In this document: positions 61,401-64,000 of the stretch, piece after piece
Position numbering within the stretch: the stretch's first letter is position 1
Layout: each line of letters begins with the position of its first letter
Notes under the pieces: generated by a model
Seen by the model: only the letters and a program-made list of their open reading frames with translations
Database searches by the model: none
What the model was told of the DNA's origin: nothing
Translations under genes and position numbers: made by a program
Assembly: GCA_949752735.1 (NCBI GenBank)
Contig: OX457038.1
Location: 60,626,020 to 60,690,019 of the forward strand
Length of the DNA stretch: 64,000 nucleotides
From: Lumbricus terrestris
Lineage: Eukaryota > Annelida > Clitellata > Crassiclitellata > Lumbricidae
Direction of reading: 5' to 3'

Positions 61401-62451
61401 ACAGTTGCATAAGAACCTTCAATCTCACGACAATAAATATGAAGATATTCTGTACAAGCATGCAAACAAGTAAGCCTTCGTTACATTAAGTTTCTGATTC
61501 TAAGAAGTTTCTAGAGAGGAACAGAAACAATTGTGTTACTTTCACCTTCGCACTTCTGAGAAGTTTCTATACATATACACAAACATACTGTGTGCTACCA
61601 TTACGATGCTCATTTCAGAAGTTCACCAAAGGTGCAGAAACAAGCAACTGACCATTGCAAGTCTAAGCAGATTCGTTGTACACACATAAACCCATGCGTT
61701 AACCGTAGATCACTGAGATCTTTCTGCAAGGATGTTCAATATGTTCCCTTTATCTGTTACCTTCTGATCATGATCAAAGATCACCAATATGTGTTACCTT
61801 TATCTGTTACCTTCTGATCATGTTCAAAGATCACCAATATGTGTTACCTTTATCTGTTACCTTCTGATCATGTTCAAAGATCACCAATATGTGTTACCTT
61901 TATCTGTTACCTTCTGATCATGTTCAAAGATCACCAATATGTGTTACCTTTATCTGTTACCTTCTGATCATGACCAAATATCACCGCAAGTGAATGCCTC
62001 GTATTCTTTATAAGCATGTCTATTGACATGATCAATCTCTGCTCTGTTACTGTCTTCCAAATGCCATGAACAATGCTGCCTGCTTAAGTTTCGCCAGCGT
62101 CAGCTCAACTAGTACAAATAAACGAATCTGATTGATTGGTTCACTGACTGATCGATCGATCCTGCAGAAGTTTTTGGATTTGTAATGTCAATTTCAGCGT
62201 GAAAACTTAAGACGTACACTGATCAGAGGAGCTTGATACGTTAACGACCACTTGACTCCCCAGCTGAAATTTGTAGACCCTTCGATCAATCTTCAGCGTA
62301 AAGAATACTGTTGAATCGGCAGAACTGAAATCGATGAATTCGAAGCCTCGCTGCCTAATGATTGGTTGGAACGGTTGAGTTTTAATTGACGAATCGAAAT
62401 GTAGGCCTGCAATCTGCGACACTGTGGAATATATCAAGTAATCGGCAAAAT
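18354..62451 (-). CDS. LRP2: LRP2/megalin-type endocytic receptor, 3' half (38 exons, 2,201 residues)
   Basis: A giant LDL-receptor-family protein that takes up many ligands at the cell surface and carries them to endosomes. Order from N to C in the window: YWTD propeller, EGF, 10 LDLR class A repeats, 2 EGF, propeller, EGF, 11 class A repeats, 2 EGF, propeller, EGF, EGF, membrane helix, cytoplasmic tail with one NPMY. The 10 and 11 repeat counts equal clusters III and IV of both LRP1 and LRP2. LRP2 is preferred because only one membrane-proximal CNGGxC EGF precedes the helix (LRP1 has about six), and many blocks follow LRP2, such as [27 protein letters not shown] and [16 protein letters not shown]. 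All 37 internal junctions are GT-AG and phase-consistent; most exons in the class A clusters start and end in phase 1. Human LRP2 has 4,655 residues, so about half the protein, including clusters I and II, lies beyond the right edge. Introns host several LINEs, hAT and Helitron-like elements. Confidence 0.93.
19937..23047. mobile_element. hAT-type element with 8-bp target duplication, split by a LINE
   Basis: Flanked by GCTTAGAA on both sides (19929-19936 and 23048-23055). The left end is CAGTGCTGTCCAACGTGCGG and the right end reverse-complemented CAGTGCTGTCCAACCTTTTT; both then contain GCGGCCCGCGG words. About 160 bp of the element lie left and about 670 bp right of the inserted LINE family A copy (20100-22378). 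No transposase is recognised. It lies in the LRP2 intron between the membrane and cytoplasmic exons (36 and 37). Confidence 0.8.
20100..22378 (+). mobile_element. L2-like LINE family A, 5'-truncated, with frameshifted RT
   Basis: The frame 20292-22133 (613 codons) encodes an RT with [55 protein letters not shown], the catalytic YADDTQ and the terminal block [14 protein letters not shown] protein start matching this family ([20 protein letters not shown]) lies in another frame at about 20190-20290, so a frameshift precedes position 20292. No endonuclease is present. The 3' UTR contains a tandem duplication of about 76 bp (22161-22221 and 22238-22297) around CTCGACCCGGACCACCA. It ends GGCGCTTTAGAAATTAGG, then GATTAC repeats. 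RT motifs and tail place it near the L2/CR1 group. It sits inside a hAT element. Confidence 0.8.
23434..23518 (-). CDS. LRP2: LRP2 exon 36: transmembrane helix
   Basis: 28-codon exon: [21 protein letters not shown], then IFYRRRR as the stop-transfer arginines at the cytoplasmic face. Phase 1 at its start and phase 2 at its end. The helix of about 24 residues fits a single-pass type I receptor. Confidence 0.93.
23973..26116 (-). CDS. LRP2: LRP2 exons 33-35: membrane-proximal EGF modules
   Basis: Exons 25994-26116, 24953-25060 and 23973-24026. Exon 33 encodes [19 protein letters not shown] and [13 protein letters not shown], an EGF-like module. Exons 34 and 35 together make one [28 protein letters not shown] and, in the 54-nt exon 35, [10 protein letters not shown]. 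This single CNGGxC module next to the membrane is the LRP2 arrangement. It has an extra run of four aspartates compared with the usual module. A LINE family C fragment lies just left of exon 34 and a 27-bp minisatellite between exons 33 and 34. Confidence 0.88.
24490..24735 (-). mobile_element. LINE family C 3' fragment
   Basis: On the minus strand a disrupted frame gives [15 protein letters not shown] and [12 protein letters not shown], a decayed version of [11 protein letters not shown]...[13 protein letters not shown] from 10680-10905. The tail GGAGCACCTCTGAATAGC, TATCTTGAAGGAGTGCCATG is the family C ending. It lies between LRP2 exons 34 and 35. Confidence 0.55.
25393..25527. repeat. 27-bp minisatellite, five units
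   Basis: Five copies of TTCTGTCCTATCTATGGTCA + TGTGCAC, one with GGACATG. Because 27 is divisible by three, it gives open frames on both strands, which are not genes. It lies in an LRP2 intron. Confidence 0.95.
26551..29212 (-). CDS. LRP2: LRP2 exons 29-32: last YWTD beta-propeller
   Basis: Exons 28933-29212, 28185-28325, 27568-27791 and 26551-26730. Motifs in order: [135 protein letters not shown] and [10 protein letters not shown]. The order and spacing match the terminal propeller of human LRP2. Intron 30 contains one half of a 49-bp duplication shared with the intron near 25571. Confidence 0.92.
29233..29414. repeat. 16-bp minisatellite, about eleven units
   Basis: Units ATCTCCATTACAATGC and ATCTCCATTACAATAC alternate in an irregular pattern. 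It directly follows the splice acceptor side of LRP2 exon 29 (29212), with only about 20 bp between exon and array. Confidence 0.95.
30301..30341. repeat. AAT trinucleotide run
   Basis: About thirteen AAT units in the LRP2 intron between exons 28 and 29, followed by AAATAAATAAAT. The rest of 29415-30526 contains only AT-rich low-complexity sequence and no recognised gene. Confidence 0.9.
30527..31281 (-). CDS. LRP2: LRP2 exons 27-28: two EGF modules after cluster IV
   Basis: Exons 31150-31281 ([32 protein letters not shown]) and 30527-30667 ([33 protein letters not shown]). The second is of the calcium-binding type. Phase 1 at both ends of both exons. The same EGF pair follows cluster IV in LRP1 and LRP2. 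Confidence 0.91.
31844..43729 (-). CDS. LRP2: LRP2 exons 18-26: EGF plus eleven LDLR class A repeats (cluster IV)
   Basis: Exons 43481-43729, 42753-42998, 38998-39123, 38254-38397, 37076-37177, 36266-36388, 35546-35721, 34708-34912 and 31844-31969. Exon 18 has the [23 protein letters not shown] and class A repeat 1; exon 19 carries repeats 2-3; exons 20-23 hold roughly one repeat each (4-7); exons 24-25 hold repeats 8-10, repeat 9 split between QCDNS and ICIAPDW; exon 26 holds repeat 11. All have the six-cysteine pattern with acidic ends such as [10 protein letters not shown]. The introns flanking exons 20 and 26 are large because they hold a CR1-like LINE (39291-42553) and an L2-like LINE plus SINE (32290-34574). 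Confidence 0.93.
32290..34240 (+). mobile_element. L2-like LINE family B with mutated RT active site (YAND)
   Basis: The frame 32341-34137 (598 codons) encodes an uninterrupted [60 protein letters not shown] and [10 protein letters not shown]. In place of the invariant YxDD the sequence has YAND (AAC for GAC or GAT), which removes a metal-binding aspartate. The terminal block [18 protein letters not shown] is present. The 5' end is truncated before any endonuclease. The 3' end is CCTCAGATTCACACTTTGGT, GTGACCTTGCGCGCGTAATA, AATTTATG and TAA repeats. It lies in the LRP2 intron between exons 25 and 26, antisense to the gene. Confidence 0.8.
34345..34574 (-). mobile_element. tRNA-derived SINE (family A), full-length
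   Basis: Read on the minus strand, it starts GGGGCGCAGTGGTGTAGTGG with an A-box-like TGGTGTAGTGG, then a B box GGTTCGAATCC about 45 bases later. The body contains CCTTGGGCAAGTCCTTCACT, resembling the core segment of MIR-like SINEs. The 3' end GAGCAGCTCTGAGTAGAG ... ATGGCGCTATA resembles the tail of LINE family C. A second, truncated copy is at 17-105. It lies in an LRP2 intron right behind the LINE family B insertion. Confidence 0.75.
36604..36924. mobile_element. hAT-type MITE with perfect 8-bp target duplication
   Basis: Flanked by TTTTACCA on both sides (36596-36603 and 36925-36932). The left end is CAGTGGTTCCCAACCCATGG and the right end reverse-complemented CACTGGTTCCCAACCTTTTT. Inside are GTGGCCCG words near both ends. 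The CAGTGGTTCCCAACC end is a classic hAT (Charlie-like) terminus. Length 321 bp, no coding capacity; in the LRP2 intron between exons 22 and 23. Confidence 0.85.
37690..38141 (-). mobile_element. Decayed LINE RT C-terminal remnant
   Basis: The minus strand gives [20 protein letters not shown] and [14 protein letters not shown], matching the RT block 'YCNALFAGLP...KLQ.VQNAAARLV.RVPR'. Further on are stops and partial matches to the terminal RT region. It lies between LRP2 exons 21 and 22. Its right end (38083-38141) is duplicated at 38449-38507. Confidence 0.55.
39291..42553 (-). mobile_element. CR1-like LINE (family D) with long open endonuclease/RT frame
   Basis: The frame is open from about 42550 down to the stop at 39706, 940 or more codons. 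The APE-type endonuclease part shows [23 protein letters not shown] and SDHLPI; its N-terminal portion is missing. The RT part shows [58 protein letters not shown] and FADDTNAF, with [13 protein letters not shown] near the end. There is no internal stop, so it is a young copy that is 5'-truncated. The 3' UTR ends AATAAACTTGATTTGATTTT then GATTTTTGATTTTT-type repeats at 39291-39325. It sits antisense-free, in the same orientation as LRP2, between exons 19 and 20. Confidence 0.85.
44189..46859 (-). CDS. LRP2: LRP2 exons 14-17: YWTD beta-propeller before cluster IV
   Basis: Exons 46601-46859, 45890-46018, 45099-45269 and 44189-44412. The opening strand is [19 protein letters not shown], followed by [102 protein letters not shown] and [16 protein letters not shown]. 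This is the best-conserved part and tracks human LRP2 closely, blade by blade, which is the main reason for choosing LRP2 over LRP1. A LINE family C fragment lies in the intron between exons 15 and 16. Confidence 0.93.
45490..45770 (-). mobile_element. LINE family C 3' fragment
   Basis: The minus-strand frame (45524-45766) gives [35 protein letters not shown] and [17 protein letters not shown], the end of an L2/CR1-type RT. The stop and tail overlap the family C ending, GGTGCGCTTCTGAGTAGCC, TACCTTGAAGAGCCGCGATA. It lies between LRP2 exons 15 and 16. Confidence 0.7.
46165..46290 (-). mobile_element. LINE family C / SINE family A tail fragment
   Basis: Minus strand: GGAGTCGGGAGCGCCTCTGA, GTAGTTTTTTCTTGAAGGAG and CGCTATATAAATG, followed by GAATGAATGAATGAATG. 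The same tail plus AATG repeats closes the copy at 10680-10905. Too short to tell LINE from SINE. Confidence 0.55.
47287..48119 (-). CDS. LRP2: LRP2 exons 12-13: two EGF modules after cluster III
   Basis: Exons 47994-48119 and 47287-47418, one EGF each, both in phase 1. The first reads [16 protein letters not shown] and the second [16 protein letters not shown], with [16 protein letters not shown] at its end. The D-I-N-E-C start marks a calcium-binding EGF. The donor of exon 13 (GTTGGC) is weak, but only this site keeps phase with exon 14. Confidence 0.9.
49030..55705 (-). CDS. LRP2: LRP2 exons 6-11: EGF plus ten LDLR class A repeats (cluster III)
   Basis: Exons 55266-55705, 53638-53842, 52226-52462, 50882-51139, 49894-50016 and 49030-49155. 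Exon 6 (440 bp) starts with an EGF ([19 protein letters not shown]) and carries two complete class A repeats plus the first half of the third. The third repeat is split exactly between IDAHE and VCDGRDNC, where exon 7 starts in phase 0. Each repeat has six cysteines and an acidic calcium-binding end such as [10 protein letters not shown] or [10 protein letters not shown]. The third is atypical, ending [11 protein letters not shown] rather than DxSDE, and the seventh has a GEDEQQDC end and a longer first loop (NPGLGRFAC). Both could bind calcium or ligand more weakly; that is inference. Confidence 0.92.
49205..49407. repeat. Compound ATC-ACC-ATC trinucleotide array
   Basis: About 15 ATC units, then about 35 ACC units, then about 15 ATC units, nearly 200 bp in all, in the LRP2 intron next to exon 11 (49030-49155). 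The poly-His, poly-Met, poly-Gly and poly-Pro open frames over it are artefacts of the repeat. Confidence 0.97.
49600..49795 (+). mobile_element. LINE family A 3' UTR fragment
   Basis: ACAACGCAGCACTTGCGAAT, GAACTGGTGCTTTTGTGCTT and AGAACTTTGGAAATAAG match the end of the family A LINE at 22285-22370 (CAACGCAGCGCTCGTGAATA, AGCCGGTGCCCCGCGCTTGG, GGCGCTTTAGAAATTAG). No RT sequence remains. It lies between LRP2 exons 10 and 11. Confidence 0.5.
50394..50508. repeat. 32-bp minisatellite, about 3.5 units
   Basis: Units of GGATTGGATTGGGGAGAGGG + CAACAAGATCCT with few differences. In the LRP2 intron between exons 9 and 10. Confidence 0.9.
51295..51400 (-). mobile_element. LINE family C tail fragment
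   Basis: Minus strand: GCTGGGCTGGGAATGCCTCT, TAGTACGTATCTTGAAGAGG and CACCACATC, a diverged family C ending. An ATCA-type low-complexity stretch (51197-51280) lies on its left. Between LRP2 exons 8 and 9. Confidence 0.45.
52768..53370 (-). mobile_element. Helitron-like non-autonomous element, copy 2
   Basis: On the minus strand it ends CCCGGACAACGCCGGG hairpin, eight bases, CTAG and then T, exactly the arrangement of the 3700-4568 copy. Its other end (53325-53370) has GTGTGTCCGGATG, similar to GTTTGTTCGGGATG of copy 1. The G-rich tandem modules are reduced to one short stretch. In the LRP2 intron between exons 7 and 8. Confidence 0.55.
53889..54240 (-). mobile_element. Helitron-like non-autonomous element, copy 3 (truncated)
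   Basis: Minus-strand end: CCCGGGCAACACCTGG, eight bases, CTAG, T. Inside are two modules with the plus-strand words CTCCGACCTCCACCGGTA and CCACCCGTGAAATTTGG, the complement of the modules in copy 1. The microsatellite-bearing end is not found, and the sequence stops at another AAACCCTAGGAAATTTAGG word near 54229-54245. In the LRP2 intron between exons 6 and 7. The remainder of that intron (54441-54790) looks like an unclassified repeat but was not matched to anything. Confidence 0.5.
56544..57336. mobile_element. Long-TIR DNA element with GCGC-rich arms (MULE-like?)
   Basis: Flanked by GTTAAAAT on both sides (56536-56543 and 57337-57344). The arms, about 100-150 bp each, are inverted and consist of GCGCGCAAGCAAAAGCGCGC and GCAGACAAATGCGCGCAGAC words. 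The right terminus reverse-complemented is GGGTGTCCCGTCAAAAGCGC; the left arm contains a similar GGGACTTTCCCGTCAAAAG word inside (56634-56653). It has inserted into a second element or repeat whose flanks read CCCTAAAATAGGGTAC and ACGTACGTACCTTTC; another copy of that flank is at 56030-56120. Superfamily is uncertain. In the LRP2 intron between exons 5 and 6. Confidence 0.65.
57648..57880 (-). mobile_element. tRNA-derived SINE (family B)
   Basis: Minus strand: GGGGCCCGGTAGAGTAATGG as the tRNA-like head with A-box, then GAGTTCGAGACCCC as B box, a body, and the tail AAGCGCAGTGCGTCTTGCAG followed by GCGTTTCATTAAAG and ATT repeats. A tail-only copy is at 2318-2405. The head is far from a functional tRNA (no cloverleaf pairing seen). 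In the LRP2 intron between exons 5 and 6. Confidence 0.7.
57948..62451 (-). CDS. LRP2: LRP2 exons 1-5 of window: YWTD beta-propeller before class A cluster III
   Basis: Exons 62218-62451, 60958-61138, 59702-59857, 58831-58952 and 57948-58055. Residues start [19 protein letters not shown], the usual opening strand of an LRP propeller. Later blades show [69 protein letters not shown] and a last [11 protein letters not shown] strand. Several YWTD motifs are degenerate in blades 1-3 ([16 protein letters not shown]), less regular than in the later propellers. Such propellers drive ligand release at low pH in the family. Introns contain a 50-bp minisatellite, a TATG run and LINE pieces. Confidence 0.88.
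58215..58395 (+). mobile_element. LINE family C 3' fragment with frameshift
   Basis: Encodes [10 protein letters not shown] and, one frame over, [19 protein letters not shown] then [18 protein letters not shown] and stop. The tail is GGGAGCGCTTCTGTGCACAC, GCTTTGAAGGGGACGCTATA. Between LRP2 exons 4 and 5. Confidence 0.6.
58655..58745. repeat. Degenerate AAGGC-type purine-rich repeat
   Basis: Run of AAGGCAAGGCAA-like units between the LINE fragment and LRP2 exon 4. Similar but looser AGGTAAGG tracts occur at 46340-46580, 55830-55990 and 57470-57540, all in LRP2 introns. Confidence 0.6.
60190..60393. repeat. LINE family C tail followed by long TATG microsatellite
   Basis: 60190-60250 is a minus-strand family C tail (CTATAGCGCTTCTTCAAGAG, GCCTACTCAGAAGC on plus). 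Then about 35 TATG units run to 60393, with a few CATG units near 60293-60308. In the LRP2 intron between exons 2 and 3. Open frames of alternating Met-Tyr-Val-Cys here are artefacts. Confidence 0.8.
61741..61985. repeat. 50-bp minisatellite, nearly five units
   Basis: Units ATCACCAATATGTGTTACCT + TTATCTGTTACCTTCTGATC + ATGTTCAAAG repeat with a 50-bp step (ATCACCAATATG starts at 61780, 61830, 61880 and 61930). Very little divergence, so the array is young. In the LRP2 intron between exons 1 and 2 of the window. Confidence 0.95.
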
Positions 62452-62504
62452 CTGCAAACACCAAAGAAACAATATCCATCAAAATTCCATATATACATTA
62501 TACA

Positions 62505-62506
62505 TA

Positions 62507-62544
<38 letters not shown>

Positions 62545-62545
62545 A
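62505..62545. repeat. AT/GT dinucleotide microsatellite
   Basis: AT units followed by GT units in the LRP2 intron upstream of the first exon of the window. The stretch 62550-62900 shows nothing else recognisable. Confidence 0.9.
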
Positions 62546-62901
62546 CTGCATATGCATTTATGTATACACGATGTATTTATGTATGTATTAATATGTATGT
62601 ATCTATGTATCAAGACACTAGGTAGTATCTAGCTATGTATCTAGATGCTATACTGCATCACATGGCATGATCATACTTAATACTAATCTATATTAAATTA
62701 AATTATAGCAATGTATTGGCTGCTCTAAATATATACTCAGTGTCCGCATGAAAAGTAGAACCCAACAAAAAGTGTCATTATTCGGTCAGAACTTTTAGTA
62801 ATTGCCTGAAATTTTAAAAATGACAGAAGCCATATCACCACCTAATCCTAATGCCGATTAGAAATATTTGTGAGTTTGTCAAGTTTATGAGCATTTGAGA
62901 T

Positions 62902-62960
62902 GCAGTGGCGGCGCCAGGATTTCAGGTTTGGGGGGGCTGAAGCCCCAAGCCTTCCTCCCT
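62902..62960. mobile_element. hAT-type MITE end (one terminus only)
   Basis: CAGTGGCGGCGCCAGGATTT followed by a run of seven G resembles the terminus of the element at 12458-12776 and of hAT MITEs in general. The partner terminus is not recognised, so length and boundaries are unknown. Confidence 0.4.
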
Positions 62961-63439
62961 CCCAGAGACCCAACTAGAACATTTTCTTCCCAGGGCGGTC
63001 ATATTGCAATCGTGCGAAGGGTTTTACAAGAAATTGTGCACTGGCACAAACGCGCTCCACATAAATATTCCATTGCAAGATGCAGTTGAAGATTGAGTGG
63101 GTTATTTAAACGAAGTCAGCAATTGTTGAGGTTTTTGATTTTTAGTGTATCCGGCCGCAAACCTAGATTAAGTTCCGAATTATCATAAACAAAGGTGTCC
63201 AACCAAGGTAGCAAAAGAGAATGGGAGGTCCTCAAACGCGTCCGCGTCAAGTCTATGCCGTGCCAGCGCTGTCAGTACCATACCTCGAATTTCAGTCATC
63301 TGAGCCGAAAGGCAATGCATTATTTACATTATACAGTGCGTGTGCACATAGCAGCCCGAGTAGCTATGTAAAGTCCCTATTGTCTTTGATATACGTATAT
63401 GCAAGCACTCAAAAACCACGTTGACTAGAGTTCCAAGTT

Positions 63440-63970
63440 ATCACAATAAGAGGTGTCCAACAACTCATTAATATTCAGAAATTCCACAAAACAATGGTGT
63501 GCAATTCAGTATTATCGTATAAAAAGTCAACCATGGACACAGTCTCGGGATCCAAGTTGTCACACTAAAAGGTGTCCAACACAGTATTAACATTCAGAAA
63601 TTTTACAATAAAATGGTGTGCAATTGAGTATTATTGCATAAAAAGTCGACCATGGACACAGACTCGAGATCCAAGTTGTCACAATTAAAGGTGTCCAACA
63701 CAGCATTAATATTCAGACAATCCACAAAACAATGGTGTGCAATTCAGTATTATCGTATAAAAAGTCAACCATGGACACAGACTCGAGATCCAAGTTATCA
63801 CAATAAAAGGTGTCCAACACAGTATTAATACTCAGAAATTTTACAATAAAAAAGTAATCACAATAATGGATGGATCCGACTTGACCCGGGTCTATGACAA
63901 CAGAGGCCGTTACCCTGGACATTCAATTAAGATAATCACAAATACAAATAAATCACAATAAAGGTGTCCA
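63440..63970. repeat. 119-bp minisatellite, four or more units
   Basis: AGGTGTCCAAC occurs at 63451, 63570, 63689 and 63808, a constant 119-bp step, and again at 63962 after an interruption. Each unit has CAATGGTGTGCAATTCAGTA, AAAAAGTC(A/G)ACCATGG and GATCCAAGTT. A lone related start is at 63192. The array runs to the window edge. Confidence 0.92.
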
Positions 63971-64000
63971 ACAGCGTATTAATATTCAGAAAATCCACAA

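Noticed and set aside
18354..62451. LRP1 instead of LRP2
   Set aside because: Cluster sizes fit both, but only one CNGGxC EGF precedes the helix, and propeller and class A blocks follow LRP2 more closely. A tree with full sequences would settle it.
61741..63970. CRISPR-like arrays (50-bp and 119-bp repeats)
   Set aside because: The units are contiguous with no unique spacers, and the genome is eukaryotic; these are minisatellites.

Overview
This is a window of an animal nuclear genome: short exons with GT-AG introns, conserved metazoan genes, no operons, and about one third to one half transposon-derived sequence. Three protein-coding genes can be reconstructed exon by exon, and their reading phases agree across every junction. 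The mix of L2-like, CR1-like and RTE-like LINEs, hAT, piggyBac, CACTA-like and Helitron-like DNA elements, many microsatellites and the recurrent word TAGGCCTA suggests a marine invertebrate, perhaps a deuterostome such as an echinoderm, hemichordate or cephalochordate. That assignment is an inference and the species is not identified.

Layout. (1) 813-6810, plus strand: the last five coding exons of a UBR7-type E3 ubiquitin ligase; its 5' part lies before the window. Its last intron (3314-6711) holds a Helitron-like, a CACTA-like and a piggyBac-like element in a row. (2) 6811-10261: intergenic, with LINE and hAT debris. (3) 10262-15365, plus strand: a complete five-exon uracil-DNA glycosylase gene (UNG, 272 residues) with LINE fragments, a small MITE and a 1.25-kb hAT element in its introns. 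(4) 15366-18353: a convergent intergenic or 3' UTR tract of degenerate short repeats. (5) 18354-62451, minus strand: 38 exons (2,201 residues) of the 3' half of an LRP2/megalin-type endocytic receptor, running right to left from a YWTD propeller through a 10-repeat and an 11-repeat LDLR class A cluster to the membrane segment and a short cytoplasmic tail. (6) 62452-64000: further LRP2 intron, ending in a 119-bp minisatellite.

The three genes act in unrelated processes (N-recognin-type ubiquitylation, base-excision repair, receptor endocytosis); nothing in the sequence suggests that they are co-regulated. The most informative non-genic content is the transposon record. Several hAT-type elements have 8-bp target duplications, one of them carrying a nested LINE. 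A long-TIR element with GCGC-rich arms, three Helitron-like copies share a hairpin plus CTAG end, a tRNA-derived SINE shares its 3' tail with a LINE family, and one CR1-like LINE has a long uninterrupted endonuclease/reverse transcriptase frame. I see no prokaryote-like system, CRISPR array or evidently new enzyme system; the novelty here is at the level of repeat families and insertion history.
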